This document shows, in pieces, positions 51,078-60,415 of a stretch of DNA of 64,000 bases. Position numbers and translations under genes: made by a program. This DNA comes from Prado023 sp963697345. Its GTDB lineage: Bacteria > Actinomycetota > Actinomycetes > S36-B12 > CAIYMF01. The notes beneath the pieces are model-generated. The model ran no database searches, was not told where the DNA came from, and was given only the letters and a program-made list of their open reading frames with translations. How positions within the stretch are numbered: the stretch's first letter is position 1; each line of letters begins with the position of its first letter. The stretch spans positions 558,001-622,000 of the forward strand of contig CAVONS010000008.1 of the NCBI GenBank assembly GCA_963697345.1, written 5' to 3'.

Positions 51078-51842
51078 ATGTCCACCCTGCAGATCCGCGA
51101 CCTGCACGTCACCGTCGAAGCCGATGGCGGCACCAAGGAGATCCTCACCGGTGTCAACCTCACGGTGAACTCCGGGGAGACCCATGCCCTGATGGGCCCC
51201 AACGGTTCGGGGAAGTCGACGCTGGCCTACGCCATCGCCGGGCACCCGAAGTACACGATCTCAGCAGGCACCGTCACCCTCGACGGCCAGGACGTGCTGG
51301 ACATGACCGTCGACGAGCGGGCCCGGGCCGGGCTGTTCCTCGCGATGCAGCACCCGGTCGAGGTTCCCGGGGTCTCGGTGTCGAACTTCCTGCGCACCTC
51401 GGCCACTGCCATCCGTGGCGAGGCGCCGAAGCTCCGGCTGTGGCTCAAGGAGATGAAGGGCGCCATGGAGCGCCTGGCCATCGACCCGTCGTTCGCCCAG
51501 CGCAATGTCAATGAGGGCTTCTCCGGCGGCGAGCGCAAGCGCGCCGAGATCCTCCAGCTGGAGCTGCTCGCTCCCAAGATGGCCATTCTTGATGAGACCG
51601 ACTCCGGCCTGGATGTCGATGCCCTGCGTGTGGTGTCCGAGGGGATCAACCGCGTGCGCGAGTCCGGCGATGCCGGAGTGCTGCTGATCACGCACTTCAC
51701 CCGGATCCTGCGCTACGTGCGCCCCGATCACGTCCACGTCTTCCTCGATGGGCGCATCGTCGCCGAGGGGGGTCCCGAGCTCGCCGACGCGATCGAGGCT
51801 GACGGCTACGCGGCCTACACGGCGGCCGCGGCATCGGCGTGA
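51078..51842 (+). CDS. sufC: Fe-S assembly ATPase SufC
   Basis: SufC (254 aa) is the ABC-type ATPase that drives conformational change in SufBC2D. It has Walker A LMGPNGSGKSTLAYAIAG, the SufC-specific FLAMQHPVEVPGVSVSNFLR, signature GFSGGERKRAEILQ, and Walker B MAILDETDSGLDVDAL. The stop overlaps the sufS GTG. Confidence 0.97.
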   Translation: MSTLQIRDLHVTVEADGGTKEILTGVNLTVNSGETHALMGPNGSGKSTLAYAIAGHPKYTISAGTVTLDGQDVLDMTVDERARAGLFLAMQHPVEVPGVSVSNFLRTSATAIRGEAPKLRLWLKEMKGAMERLAIDPSFAQRNVNEGFSGGERKRAEILQLELLAPKMAILDETDSGLDVDALRVVSEGINRVRESGDAGVLLITHFTRILRYVRPDHVHVFLDGRIVAEGGPELADAIEADGYAAYTAAAASA

Positions 51843-53125
51843 CCGTCCTTCTCGACCCCGGACTGCGGGCCGACTTCCCCATCCTCGCCCAGACGGTGCG
51901 GGGCGGTCGCCCGTTGATCTACCTCGACACGGCGGCCACCTCGCAGAAGCCATGGGACGTGCTCGACGCCGAACGGGAGTTCTACACCGAGCGCAACGCT
52001 GCCGTGCATCGAGGCGCGCACTTCCTGGCCGAACAGGCCACCGATGCCTTCGAGGCAGCGCGCGCGGTCGTCGCCGGGTTCGTCGGAGGACGAGCCCAGG
52101 AGCTCGTCTTCACGCGGAACGCGACGGAGTCGCTCAACCTCGTGTCGCACGCCTTCAGCTCGGCCACCGCCAAGAAGGCCCACGGCGCCCCGCTGCCTGA
52201 CGGGGCCGAGCAGTTCGTCCTCGCGCCGGGCGACGAGATCGTGGTCACGGAGATGGAGCACCACGCCAACCTCGTGCCCTGGCAGGAGCTGTGCGACAAG
52301 ACCGGGGCGATCCTGCGCTGGATCGGCCTCACCGACGACGGGCGACTGGACCTCGATGACCTCGGTGCGGTCATCACCGAGCGCACCCGCGTCGTGTCAT
52401 TCACCCATCAGTCGAACCTCCTGGGCACCATCAACCCGGTTGCGCCGATCGTGGCGCGAGCACGTGAAGTCGGTGCACTGGTGGTGCTTGACGCATGCCA
52501 GTCGGTGCCCCACATGCCCGTGGACGTGCGCGAGCTCGGTGTGGACCTCATGGCCTTCTCCGGGCACAAGATGCTCGGTCCGACCGGCGTGGGCTGTCTC
52601 TGGGGACGGTCCGAGGTCCTGGCTGCCATGCCGCCGTTCAACTCCGGGGGCTCCATGATCGCCACCGTCACCATGGAACGCTCGACGTTCGCCGACCCGC
52701 CGCAGCGGTTCGAGGCAGGATCGCCGAATGTGGCCCAGGCCGTGGGCCTGGCGGCGGCCGTGCGGTACCTCGACCGCGTGGGCATGCCTGCCGTGGCCGG
52801 CCATGAGCATGTCCTGACCGACTACGCACTGGGCGCGTTGGCCGAGGTGCCCGGCGTCCGGATCATCGGCCCCACGACCCTGGATGCCCGCGGGGGAGCA
52901 GTGTCCTTCGCCGTCGAGGGGTTGCACCCCCATGATGTCGGACAGGTGCTCGACGACGAGGGGGTCGCCGTGCGGGTCGGGCATCACTGCGCCTGGCCCA
53001 CGTGCCGTCGCTACTCGGTGCCGGCAACCACACGCGCCAGCTTCGGCCTCTACAACCAGCCCTTCGAGATCGATGCCCTGGTCGTGGGGATCCGGCGTGC
53101 CCAGCAGTTCTTCGGGGTGGCGTGA
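51839..53125 (+). CDS. sufS: cysteine desulfurase SufS
   Basis: SufS (428 aa) is the PLP-dependent enzyme that takes sulfur from cysteine. It contains TEMEHHANLVPWQ, the PLP lysine in FSGHKMLGPTGVG and the catalytic Cys in VRVGHHCAWPTCRRY. GTG 51839 overlaps sufC by 4 bp and the TGA touches the sufU ATG, so the whole unit is coupled. Confidence 0.97.
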   Translation: MTVLLDPGLRADFPILAQTVRGGRPLIYLDTAATSQKPWDVLDAEREFYTERNAAVHRGAHFLAEQATDAFEAARAVVAGFVGGRAQELVFTRNATESLNLVSHAFSSATAKKAHGAPLPDGAEQFVLAPGDEIVVTEMEHHANLVPWQELCDKTGAILRWIGLTDDGRLDLDDLGAVITERTRVVSFTHQSNLLGTINPVAPIVARAREVGALVVLDACQSVPHMPVDVRELGVDLMAFSGHKMLGPTGVGCLWGRSEVLAAMPPFNSGGSMIATVTMERSTFADPPQRFEAGSPNVAQAVGLAAAVRYLDRVGMPAVAGHEHVLTDYALGALAEVPGVRIIGPTTLDARGGAVSFAVEGLHPHDVGQVLDDEGVAVRVGHHCAWPTCRRYSVPATTRASFGLYNQPFEIDALVVGIRRAQQFFGVA

Positions 53126-53589
53126 TGGATTCGCTGTACCAGGAGATCATCCTCGATCACTACCGGAACCCCGTGGGGCGGGGACTGCGTGAGCCCCACG
53201 AGGCTGAGGTCCACCACGTCAACCCCACCTGCGGCGACGAGATCACCCTGCGCGTGCACCTGGAGGGCGAGGGGGACGCGGCCGTCGTGGCCGATGTGTC
53301 CTACGAGAACCAGGGGTGCTCGATCTCCCAGGCCAGCGCCAGCGTGATGTATGAGTTGCTCCTGGGCCGGACGATCGCCCAGGGGATGGCCACCCACGAG
53401 GCCTTCCTGGCACTGATGCAGTCCGCGACCGACGAGTCAGGTGCCGAGCCTGACGAGGACGTCCTCGAAGATGCCATCGCATTCAGTGGCGTGGCGAAGT
53501 ACCCGGCACGGGTCAAGTGCGCCCTGTTGTCCTGGATGGCCTGGAAAGATGCCGTCAGCCAGGCCCAGACCCACGGAGGAACACCATGA
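53125..53589 (+). CDS. sufU: SufU, zinc-dependent sulfur acceptor
   Basis: SufU (154 aa) takes persulfide sulfur from SufS. It has an IscU-like fold, with the three zinc-binding cysteines in NPTCGDEITL, YENQGCSISQASASVM and YPARVKCALLSW. The 20-residue insert typical of SufU over IscU is present between these. It starts at ATG 53125, one base into the sufS stop, and its 3' end overlaps the sufT ATG. Confidence 0.96.
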   Translation: MDSLYQEIILDHYRNPVGRGLREPHEAEVHHVNPTCGDEITLRVHLEGEGDAAVVADVSYENQGCSISQASASVMYELLLGRTIAQGMATHEAFLALMQSATDESGAEPDEDVLEDAIAFSGVAKYPARVKCALLSWMAWKDAVSQAQTHGGTP

Positions 53590-53900
53590 GCACTGCAACT
53601 GATGAGGACGTCATGGAGGCGCTGCACGACGTCGTCGACCCTGAGCTGGGCATCAACGTCGTCGACCTCGGGCTGATCTACGGCGTGCACGTGGACGAGG
53701 CCAACGTCGCCACCCTGGACATGACGCTCACCTCCGCCGCGTGCCCGTTGACCGACGTGATCGAGGACCAGACACGTGCGGCGCTGGACGGCATCGTCGA
53801 CGACTTCCGCCTCAACTGGGTGTGGATGCCACCGTGGGGGCCGGACAAGATCACCGATGAGGGCCGGGAGATGCTCCGCGCGTTGGGTTTCAACGTCTGA
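53586..53900 (+). CDS. sufT: SufT, MIP18/DUF59 Fe-S maturation protein
   Basis: This 104-aa MIP18-family protein has DPELGINVVDLGLIYGV and TLTSAACPLTDVIEDQ with the conserved Cys. It acts in cluster maturation or transfer in other Gram-positives. It is the last gene of the sufRBD-Rieske-CSUT unit. A 120-bp gap then precedes the amino-acid ABC transporter. Confidence 0.93.
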   Translation: MSTATDEDVMEALHDVVDPELGINVVDLGLIYGVHVDEANVATLDMTLTSAACPLTDVIEDQTRAALDGIVDDFRLNWVWMPPWGPDKITDEGREMLRALGFNV

Positions 53901-54020
53901 CACAGCTGCGCGGCGCATAGGGCGTTCCGACGTGCAACGGGCCGCCATTCGCGTACACTCCACTCCCCAAGGGACGGTCCCACCGGGGTCCGGACGCATC
54001 GAGCGCGCTGGGGGTTGTCC

Positions 54021-55304
54021 ATGGTGATCGGCACGCGAGCACGACGTGCGGTCCTGTTGGTGGTCGCGGCACTGCTCGCACTGCTGGGGCCGGCTGTGAC
54101 CGGGCTCAGCGCGGCGCATGCAGCCGACGAGCTGGTCGTCCAAGGTGTGCTCGTGCAGGCCGATGGGACCCCGGTCCCCGGCGTGCTGGTCTCGGTGACC
54201 TCGGAGGCGGGATTCAACGGCAGCGGCAGCAGCGACGCCGAGGGTCAGTGGGTCGTGACCGTCCCGGAGTCCGGGGCGTACACGGTCTTCTTGGACACCG
54301 CGACGCTGCCTGAGGACGTCGGGCTTCGCGACGAGGAGCGCAACCCCCTGACGATCAACCTGCTCACCTCCTCGCGCACAGTGCAGTTCCCCCTCGGCGA
54401 GGAGGAGGACAGCGGCAGCCAGTTCTTCGGCCGGGCCATGCAGCTGTTCGTCGACGGGCTGGCCTTCGGCCTGGTGATCGCCCTGGCCGGCGTCGGGCTG
54501 TCCCTGATCTTCGGGACGACCGGGCTGACGAACTTCGCGCACGGGGACCTCATCACGTTCGGCGCTCTGGCCACGCTGGTGCTCAACAACACCATCGGGC
54601 TGCCGTTCCTCGTGGCGGCCGCGCTCGCCCTGGTTGTCTCAGCGGCCTTCGGCTGGGCACAGGACGCCGGGCTCTGGAGACCCTTGCGGCGTCGGGGGAC
54701 TGGCCTGATCGCCATGCTGGTGGTGTCGATCGGCTTCGGGATCTTCCTGCGCTACACCTACCTGTTGGTGTTCGGGGGTTCGACGGTGCAGTTCGCGGAC
54801 TACTCAGGCCAGGCAGGCCTGGAGGTGGGGCCGGTCCTGATCACCCCCAAGTCCATGATCGCCTCGGCGGTCTCGGTGGTGGCCCTGATGGCGACCATCC
54901 TCTGGTTGCAGCGCTCGCGCAAGGGCAAGGCGAGCCGGGCGATCTCCGACAACCCGGCGCTGGCCTCGGCCTCCGGGATCGACGTCGAGCAGGTGATCAG
55001 CAGGGTCTGGATCATCGGTGCCACGCTGGCGGGCCTGTCAGGAATCGTGTTCTCCCTGAACAATGGCGTGAACTGGCTGCAGGGCTTCCAACTGCTGCTG
55101 CTGGTGTTCGCCGGCGTCGTGGTCGGCGGCCTGGGCACTGCCTATGGCGCGCTGCTGGGCTCCCTGATCGTCGGGGTGCTCATCCAGATGTCCACCCTGT
55201 TCATACCTCCGGAGTTGAAGAACCTCGGAGCCCTGGTGGTGCTGATCGGGATCCTCCTTGTGAGACCGCAGGGGATCCTCGGCCGAGCAGATCGGATCGG
55301 GTGA
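54021..55304 (+). CDS. livH: branched-chain amino acid ABC permease LivH with exported N-terminal domain
   Basis: Residues 1-34 look like a signal peptide (RRAVLLVVAALLALLGPAV, ending AAHA). Residues about 35-130 form an extracytoplasmic beta-rich domain (GVLVQADGTPVPGVLVSV, DAEGQWVVTVPESG) that resembles carboxypeptidase-D regulatory/Ig-like modules. From about 130 the normal LivH permease follows: LFVDGLAFGLVIALAGVGLS, IFGTTGLTNFAHGDLITFGA and GGLGTAYGALLGSL. A standalone LivH of about 290 aa has no such domain. ATG 54021 is preferred to TTG 54015. Confidence 0.9.
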   Translation: MVIGTRARRAVLLVVAALLALLGPAVTGLSAAHAADELVVQGVLVQADGTPVPGVLVSVTSEAGFNGSGSSDAEGQWVVTVPESGAYTVFLDTATLPEDVGLRDEERNPLTINLLTSSRTVQFPLGEEEDSGSQFFGRAMQLFVDGLAFGLVIALAGVGLSLIFGTTGLTNFAHGDLITFGALATLVLNNTIGLPFLVAAALALVVSAAFGWAQDAGLWRPLRRRGTGLIAMLVVSIGFGIFLRYTYLLVFGGSTVQFADYSGQAGLEVGPVLITPKSMIASAVSVVALMATILWLQRSRKGKASRAISDNPALASASGIDVEQVISRVWIIGATLAGLSGIVFSLNNGVNWLQGFQLLLLVFAGVVVGGLGTAYGALLGSLIVGVLIQMSTLFIPPELKNLGALVVLIGILLVRPQGILGRADRIG

Positions 55305-55311
55305 GGCAGAC

Positions 55312-56295
55312 ATGGACTGGAACATCATCTTCGGCCAGGCCATCACGCAGGGCTTCGGCGTTCAGGCCGTCATCTTCGCCCTGGCCGCCATCGGACTGAA
55401 CGTCCACTTCGGCTACACGGGCCTGCTGAACTTCGGCCAGGCGGGGTTCCTCGCGATCGGCGCCTATGCGCTCGGCGTGACCGTGGCCACCTTCGGCCAG
55501 TCGCTGTGGCTGGGTGTGGCCTTCGGCCTCATCGGATCTGTGATCTTCGCTCTGCTGCTCGGCGTGCCCACGCTGCGGCTGCGTGCGGACTACCTGGCCA
55601 TCGTGACCATCGCCTCGGCGGAGATCATCCGGTTGATCGTCCGATCGGTGACCTATCGGGAGACGTTCGGCGGTTCCGATGGCATCAATGGCTTCGCCTC
55701 AGAGTTCTATGCGTTGAATCCGTTCAGCAGCCCCTTCACGCTCGGTCCCGTGGTCCTCAGTGCCAACGACCTCTGGATCACCGTGGTCGGCTGGATGCTC
55801 GTGGCCGTGGCCCTGCTCCTGGTGTTCCTGGCCATGAGGTCTCCCTGGGGCCGCGTGCTCAAGGGGATCCGCGAGGACGAGGATGCGGTGCGCAGCCTCG
55901 GCAAGAACGTCTTCGCCTACAAGATCCAGGCGCTGGTCTTCGGTGGTGTGATCGGCACCCTGGGCGGCTTCGTGTTCGCCCTGTCCAACCAGTCGGTCCA
56001 GCCTGACAACTACGCCACGACGATCACCTTCTTCGCGTGGGCTGTGCTGATCCTCGGTGGTGCAGCCCGCGTGTTCGGACCCGTCCTGGGCTCGGTGATC
56101 TTCTGGTTCCTGCTCATCTTCGTCAACATCGCTCTGGTCGAGGCGGTCCGAGCGGGGTACATCACCTTCCTGACCAGCACTCAGGTGGGCCAGATCCGAT
56201 TCATCCTGTTGGGGCTCTCGCTCATGTTGCTCATGATCTACCGCCCCCAGGGAATTCTCGGCGACCGGAAGGAGCTGGCCCTCGATGCCCGATGA
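55312..56295 (+). CDS. livM: branched-chain amino acid ABC permease LivM
   Basis: LivM (327 aa) is the second permease of the uptake system, with about nine helices. Family signatures are GLNVHFGYTGLLNFGQAGFL near the start, GVPTLRLRADYLAIVTIA, and the cytoplasmic EAA-like loop LKGIREDEDAVRSLGKN. It starts 7 bp after livH and overlaps livG by 11 bp. Confidence 0.94.
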   Translation: MDWNIIFGQAITQGFGVQAVIFALAAIGLNVHFGYTGLLNFGQAGFLAIGAYALGVTVATFGQSLWLGVAFGLIGSVIFALLLGVPTLRLRADYLAIVTIASAEIIRLIVRSVTYRETFGGSDGINGFASEFYALNPFSSPFTLGPVVLSANDLWITVVGWMLVAVALLLVFLAMRSPWGRVLKGIREDEDAVRSLGKNVFAYKIQALVFGGVIGTLGGFVFALSNQSVQPDNYATTITFFAWAVLILGGAARVFGPVLGSVIFWFLLIFVNIALVEAVRAGYITFLTSTQVGQIRFILLGLSLMLLMIYRPQGILGDRKELALDAR

Positions 56296-57193
56296 GCCCA
56301 GCGCGAGCAATGTCCGCGAGCTGACCCCCACGGTGCAGGCTGTTCGGGCCGCACTCGATGGCCTCCCCCGCGAGCCGGGGGTCGGCAAGCCTGATCCGAT
56401 CCTCGTCGGATCGCACATCCGGCGGCGCTTCGGCGGCCTTGTGGCTGTTCAGGTCGAGCACGTCGAGGTCCAGCGGGGCACGATCACTGCGTTGATCGGG
56501 CCCAACGGAGCCGGCAAGACGACCCTGTTCAACCTCCTGACCGGCTTCGACCAGGCCGACTCCGGCGACTGGACGTTCGAGGGTCGTGAGGTGTCCACGC
56601 TCAGGTCCTACAAGGTGGCCCGTGTGGGCATGGTCAGGACCTTCCAGCTCACCAAGGCACTGTCCCGGATGACAGTCCTGGACAACATGCGCCTTGCGGC
56701 CACGTCGCAGCGCGGTGAGTCCTTCTTCCCGGGCCTGCTCAGGTCGCTCTGGGGAGGTCAGGAGAAGGCCAACACCGAGCGGGCGCGCGAGTTGCTGGCC
56801 AGGTTCAACCTGCTGGCCAAGCAGGACGACTTCGCCGGCAGCCTTTCCGGCGGTCAGCGCAAGCTGCTGGAGATGGCCCGGGCCCTGATGACCGAGCCGA
56901 CGATGGTGATGCTCGATGAGCCGATGGCGGGGGTGAACCCGGCGCTGACCCAGTCCCTGCTGGGGCACATCAAGGACCTGCGCGAGCAGGGGATGACCGT
57001 CCTGTTCGTCGAGCACGACATGGACATGGTGCGGGATATCAGCGACTGGGTGATCGTCATGGCGCAGGGCCAGATCATCGCCGAGGGCCCCCCGGAGGAG
57101 GTCATGGCTGACACCGCCGTGATCGACGCCTACCTGGGTGCCCACCACGATCGTTCCCTGACCGAGTCCGGCGACAGCCTGCAGGAGGACTGA
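56285..57193 (+). CDS. livG: branched-chain amino acid ABC ATPase LivG
   Basis: LivG (302 aa) has Walker A LIGPNGAGKTTLFNLLTG, the LivG-specific VARVGMVRTFQLTKALSRMT, signature SLSGGQRKLLEMARAL and Walker B MVMLDEPMAGVNPALT. It carries an N-terminal extension of about 40 residues before the ATPase fold (DEPSASNVRELTPTVQAV), which ordinary LivG lacks. It shares its final A with the livF start. Confidence 0.93.
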   Translation: MPDEPSASNVRELTPTVQAVRAALDGLPREPGVGKPDPILVGSHIRRRFGGLVAVQVEHVEVQRGTITALIGPNGAGKTTLFNLLTGFDQADSGDWTFEGREVSTLRSYKVARVGMVRTFQLTKALSRMTVLDNMRLAATSQRGESFFPGLLRSLWGGQEKANTERARELLARFNLLAKQDDFAGSLSGGQRKLLEMARALMTEPTMVMLDEPMAGVNPALTQSLLGHIKDLREQGMTVLFVEHDMDMVRDISDWVIVMAQGQIIAEGPPEEVMADTAVIDAYLGAHHDRSLTESGDSLQED

Positions 57194-58059
57194 TGGCGCC
57201 CCACGAGCACGAAGGACCGCAGGACATCCAGCCCGGATCCCCGGAGTTCATGCATGAACTGCACGTCGACGCCGAGATGGACTCCCGTCCGCGGTCCACC
57301 GCCTTTGATGACCGTGGCGACCACGTCGCCGCCAGCGAGGGTTCCCTGCTGGTGGCCAACGAGGTCACGGCTGGCTACCTGCCGGGCATCGACATCCTGA
57401 CCGGGTGCGACTTCTACGCCCATGAGGGCGAACTGGTCGGCATCATCGGGCCCAACGGAGCCGGCAAGTCGACACTCCTGAAGTCATTGTTCGGCCTGGT
57501 CCGGATCCGATCCGGACACGTCAAGCTGCGTGATCAGGACATCACCAACCTCCGTGCCGACAAGTTGGTCAAGCGCGGCGTGGGCTTCGTTCCCCAGACC
57601 AACAACGTGTTCCCCTCCTTGACCATCGAGGAGAACCTGCAGATGGGCGCCTACCAGGAGCCGGACAAGGCCGTTGAGCGGTTCGACAAGGTGGCCGAGC
57701 TCTTCCCCGCTCTTGGCCAGAGGCGCCGGCAGCGGGCCGGCACGCTCTCCGGCGGCGAGCGCCAGATGGTGGCCATGGGCCGGGCGCTGATGATGGAGCC
57801 CAGTGTGCTCCTCCTCGATGAGCCCAGCGCTGGTCTGTCACCGCAGCTCCAGGACGAGGTCTTCGTCCGGGTCAAGGCCATCAACGCCAGTGGTGTCACC
57901 GTGATCATGGTCGAGCAGAACGCCCGACGCTGCCTGCAGATCGTGGACCGGGGCTACGTCCTGGACCAGGGGCGCAACGCCTACACGGGCACCGGGCGAG
58001 AGCTCGCCAACGACCCCAAGGTCATCGAGCTGTACCTGGGGACCCTCGCCAAGGCCTGA
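57193..58059 (+). CDS. livF: branched-chain amino acid ABC ATPase LivF
   Basis: LivF (288 aa) has Walker A IIGPNGAGKSTLLKSLFG, the LivF segment GVGFVPQTNNVFPSLTIEEN, signature TLSGGERQMVAMGRALM and Walker B VLLLDEPSAGLSPQLQ. An extension of about 50 acidic residues precedes the fold, parallel to that of LivG. A bidirectional terminator separates it from the converging binding-protein gene. Confidence 0.93.
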   Translation: MAPHEHEGPQDIQPGSPEFMHELHVDAEMDSRPRSTAFDDRGDHVAASEGSLLVANEVTAGYLPGIDILTGCDFYAHEGELVGIIGPNGAGKSTLLKSLFGLVRIRSGHVKLRDQDITNLRADKLVKRGVGFVPQTNNVFPSLTIEENLQMGAYQEPDKAVERFDKVAELFPALGQRRRQRAGTLSGGERQMVAMGRALMMEPSVLLLDEPSAGLSPQLQDEVFVRVKAINASGVTVIMVEQNARRCLQIVDRGYVLDQGRNAYTGTGRELANDPKVIELYLGTLAKA

Positions 58060-58208
58060 CAAGCGCGCCTCCCTCTCTTCCCTCTCTCCTGGGTTCACTT
58101 CGGCGCCCAACCGCCCCGTGAGGGCCCTATGCGCGCTGGGCCCCTCCTGCTCACCTCGTGGAGTGGTCGAGGGCTGCCTGGCTCAACCGGGACGAGCGCG
58201 GACACGCC

Positions 58209-58243
58209 GAAGGGCGGGCCCCCGTTGGGGGGACCCGCCCTTC
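58209..58243. terminator. bidirectional terminator between livF and livK
   Basis: GAAGGGCGGG (58209-58218) pairs perfectly with CCCGCCCTTC (58234-58243). The inner CCCCC/GGGGG pair extends the stem, interrupted by a single unpaired A at 58233. It lies between two convergent stops and can serve both. Confidence 0.85.
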
Positions 58244-58261
58244 AGGGTCAGCTGGTGACTG

Positions 58262-59548
58262 TCAGGAGGCCGCGGGAACGTCGCCCTCGATGAAGTCGCT
58301 GGGGGTGTACTGGTTGTCGGCGCCGTAGACGTAGACACCCATGGTGGCCCGGGACGGGTCACCATTCTCGTCGAGCGAGATGGGACCAGAGGCACCGTCG
58401 TAGTCGATGTCCTCCCCGGCTTCGAGCAGGGCCAGGCAGTCAGCGTACGAGGTGCACGCGGTCCCGTCGTTGGTGACGGCGGCGAGCTGGGCTGCGATGT
58501 CCGCACCGCAGTCCGAGCCGGCTGCCACGGCACCCAGGGCGATCACCGTCACGGCGTCGTAGGCCTCGGCCGCGTAGCTGAAGTCAACCAGTGCGGGGTC
58601 GACCTCAAGCAGTGCTGCACGCAGCTCGTCGGTGGCCGCGGCGCCCGGGAGGGTGCCCTTCGTGCCCTCGAGGATCCCGTCCGGGAGTCCGTCGCCGAGC
58701 GTGTTGCTCAGGTTGCCGTCCACCAGGTAGAGCTGGACCTTGTCCGGGCCGATGCCCTGCTTGATGAGCTCCTGGACGATCTTCTTGGACTCCTCGAAGC
58801 CGATCAGGACCACGGCGTCGGGACTGGCTGCCGCGACCTTGCCCACCTCAGCCTCGAACGAGGCGGCCTGCGGGTCGTAGATCACCGGGTCCAGCGCAAG
58901 CGAGCCACCGGCATTGGTGAAGTTGCTGGTGAACGCGTTGGCCAGGCCCTCGCCGTAGGCGTCCTGAAGTGCCAGGACGGCGGGCTTCGTGCTGCCGTCG
59001 TTGGCGGCGACCTCCGCGAGGACCGCACCCTGGAACAGGTCCGACGGGGCGGTGCGGAAGTAGAGGCCATTGTCGTCGTAGGTGGTGAAGGTCGGCGAGG
59101 TGTTGGCCGGCGAGAAGTGGATCACGCCTGCGCCGGTGACCTTGTCGATGAAGGTCAGCGAGACACCGGAGGACGCGGCACCGATCACGGCGTCAACGCC
59201 GCGCTGGAGATGCTCGTCGGCCGTGGTCACGGCGATGTTGGTGGTCGTGTCGCCGGAGTCGCCGTCGAAGACCTCGACGTCGTTGCCCAGGACTCCGCCG
59301 GCGTCGTTGATCTGACTGACTGCCAGCTCGACACCCGCGAACTCGGGCGGCCCGAGGAAGGCGAGGTTTCCGGTCTGGGGAAGGATGTTGCCGAGCTTCA
59401 GGGTGCCGTCGGCCTCGCAGGACCCGGTGGCCCCCGTCGATGCCTCGCCACTGCTTGCGGTCTCTGATCCGCTCGAACTGCTGCAACCGGCGAGCAGCAG
59501 TGCTGCTGCGCCGGCCAGCGCGAACGACCGGCCCATAGTTCTGTTCAT
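58262..59548 (-). CDS. livK: branched-chain amino acid ABC substrate-binding lipoprotein
   Basis: This 428-aa lipoprotein has signal peptide and lipobox LLLAGC (Cys about residue 22), a Ser/Gly/Thr linker, then a periplasmic-binding fold of the LivK type: LGNILPQTGNLAFLGPPE, VELAVSQINDAGGVLG, AASSGVSLTFIDKV and FSYAAEAYDAVTVIALGA. It is presumably the binding protein for the livHMGF system, transcribed convergently. An amino acid ligand is inferred from the family; amides and urea are also transported by this class. Confidence 0.9.
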   Translation of the reverse strand: MNRTMGRSFALAGAAALLLAGCSSSSGSETASSGEASTGATGSCEADGTLKLGNILPQTGNLAFLGPPEFAGVELAVSQINDAGGVLGNDVEVFDGDSGDTTTNIAVTTADEHLQRGVDAVIGAASSGVSLTFIDKVTGAGVIHFSPANTSPTFTTYDDNGLYFRTAPSDLFQGAVLAEVAANDGSTKPAVLALQDAYGEGLANAFTSNFTNAGGSLALDPVIYDPQAASFEAEVGKVAAASPDAVVLIGFEESKKIVQELIKQGIGPDKVQLYLVDGNLSNTLGDGLPDGILEGTKGTLPGAAATDELRAALLEVDPALVDFSYAAEAYDAVTVIALGAVAAGSDCGADIAAQLAAVTNDGTACTSYADCLALLEAGEDIDYDGASGPISLDENGDPSRATMGVYVYGADNQYTPSDFIEGDVPAAS

Positions 59549-59793
59549 GAGTCCTCCGAGGTGATGGCCCGCGACGTCCTCGCGGTTGGACGGAAGATTA
59601 GCCCATCGAACAGGCCATTCAAGCGTTTCCGGTCATTGTGGCGAAATCGTTATCAACACCGCACATGTGGTGATGGGCGGTGCCCTTCCGGCGGCGTGCG
59701 GCGTGTCTGCACGCCGGGGACCTATGCAGGCGTAGTGTGAAGTTCCCTGTTCGCGACCTTCCCCGCGCGAGCCCCTCGAGGTGGAGGTGTGCT
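59549..59793. promoter_or_regulatory. divergent promoter region of livK and merR-type gene
   Basis: This 245-bp region lies between the divergent livK and MerR-family starts. It contains CACATGTG (59662-59669), a perfect palindrome, flanked by CACCG and GTGATG. It is less G+C-rich near 59610-59660. I identify no clear -10/-35 pair. Confidence 0.4.
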
Positions 59794-60354
59794 GTGGACG
59801 AGAAGGTCCTGCCGATCCTTGTGGACCCAGCCCAGCAGGAGTTGTTCGCGATCCCGGATCCTGACCCGCGCGGGGGTCGGGGATACCGCGGGCCCGTGGC
59901 TGCCGGGGCGGCGCGCATCACCTATCGGCAGCTGGACTACTGGGCGCGGACGGGCCTGGTGGTCCCTTCCGTGCAGGACGCCCACGGCTCTGGATCCAAC
60001 AGGCTCTACTCCTTCCGCGACATCCTGGTGCTCCAGGTGGTCAAGCGGCTGCTCGAGACCGGGGTCTCGCTGGCGAGCATCCGCAGCGCGGTGGAGACGC
60101 TGCGCGGGCGAGGCGCTGCCGACCTGGCCGGGATCACGCTGATGAGTGATGGAATGACGGTCTATGAGTGCACCAGCGACGACGAGGTGATCGACCTTGT
60201 CCAGGGCGGGCAGGGGGTCTTCGGGATCGCCATCGGGTCGGTGTGGTCCGACGTGCAGGGATTCCTGGCCGATGTGCCCGACGAGGCGGCCGGTGGTCAC
60301 GACGACGCACCGACAGCAGACCCGGTGGAGCGTCGGTTGCGCCCGGTCGTCTGA
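59794..60354 (+). CDS. MerR-family transcriptional regulator (Rv1828-like)
   Basis: This 186-aa protein has a MerR-type winged helix (ARITYRQLDYWARTGLVVPS, then SGSNRLYSFRDILVLQVVKR) followed by a helical region and an unrecognised C-terminal effector domain. It matches the layout of actinobacterial Rv1828-like regulators. No cysteine metal motif is seen. GTG 59794 follows GAGGTGGAGG. Targets are unknown; the livK promoter next to it is one possibility. Confidence 0.8.
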   Translation: MDEKVLPILVDPAQQELFAIPDPDPRGGRGYRGPVAAGAARITYRQLDYWARTGLVVPSVQDAHGSGSNRLYSFRDILVLQVVKRLLETGVSLASIRSAVETLRGRGAADLAGITLMSDGMTVYECTSDDEVIDLVQGGQGVFGIAIGSVWSDVQGFLADVPDEAAGGHDDAPTADPVERRLRPVV

Positions 60355-60415
60355 CGCGGCGCGGGTGCCGCGCCGACGCCGACGTGGAGGGGATCCGCCG
60401 GCAGGTTCGACTGGC

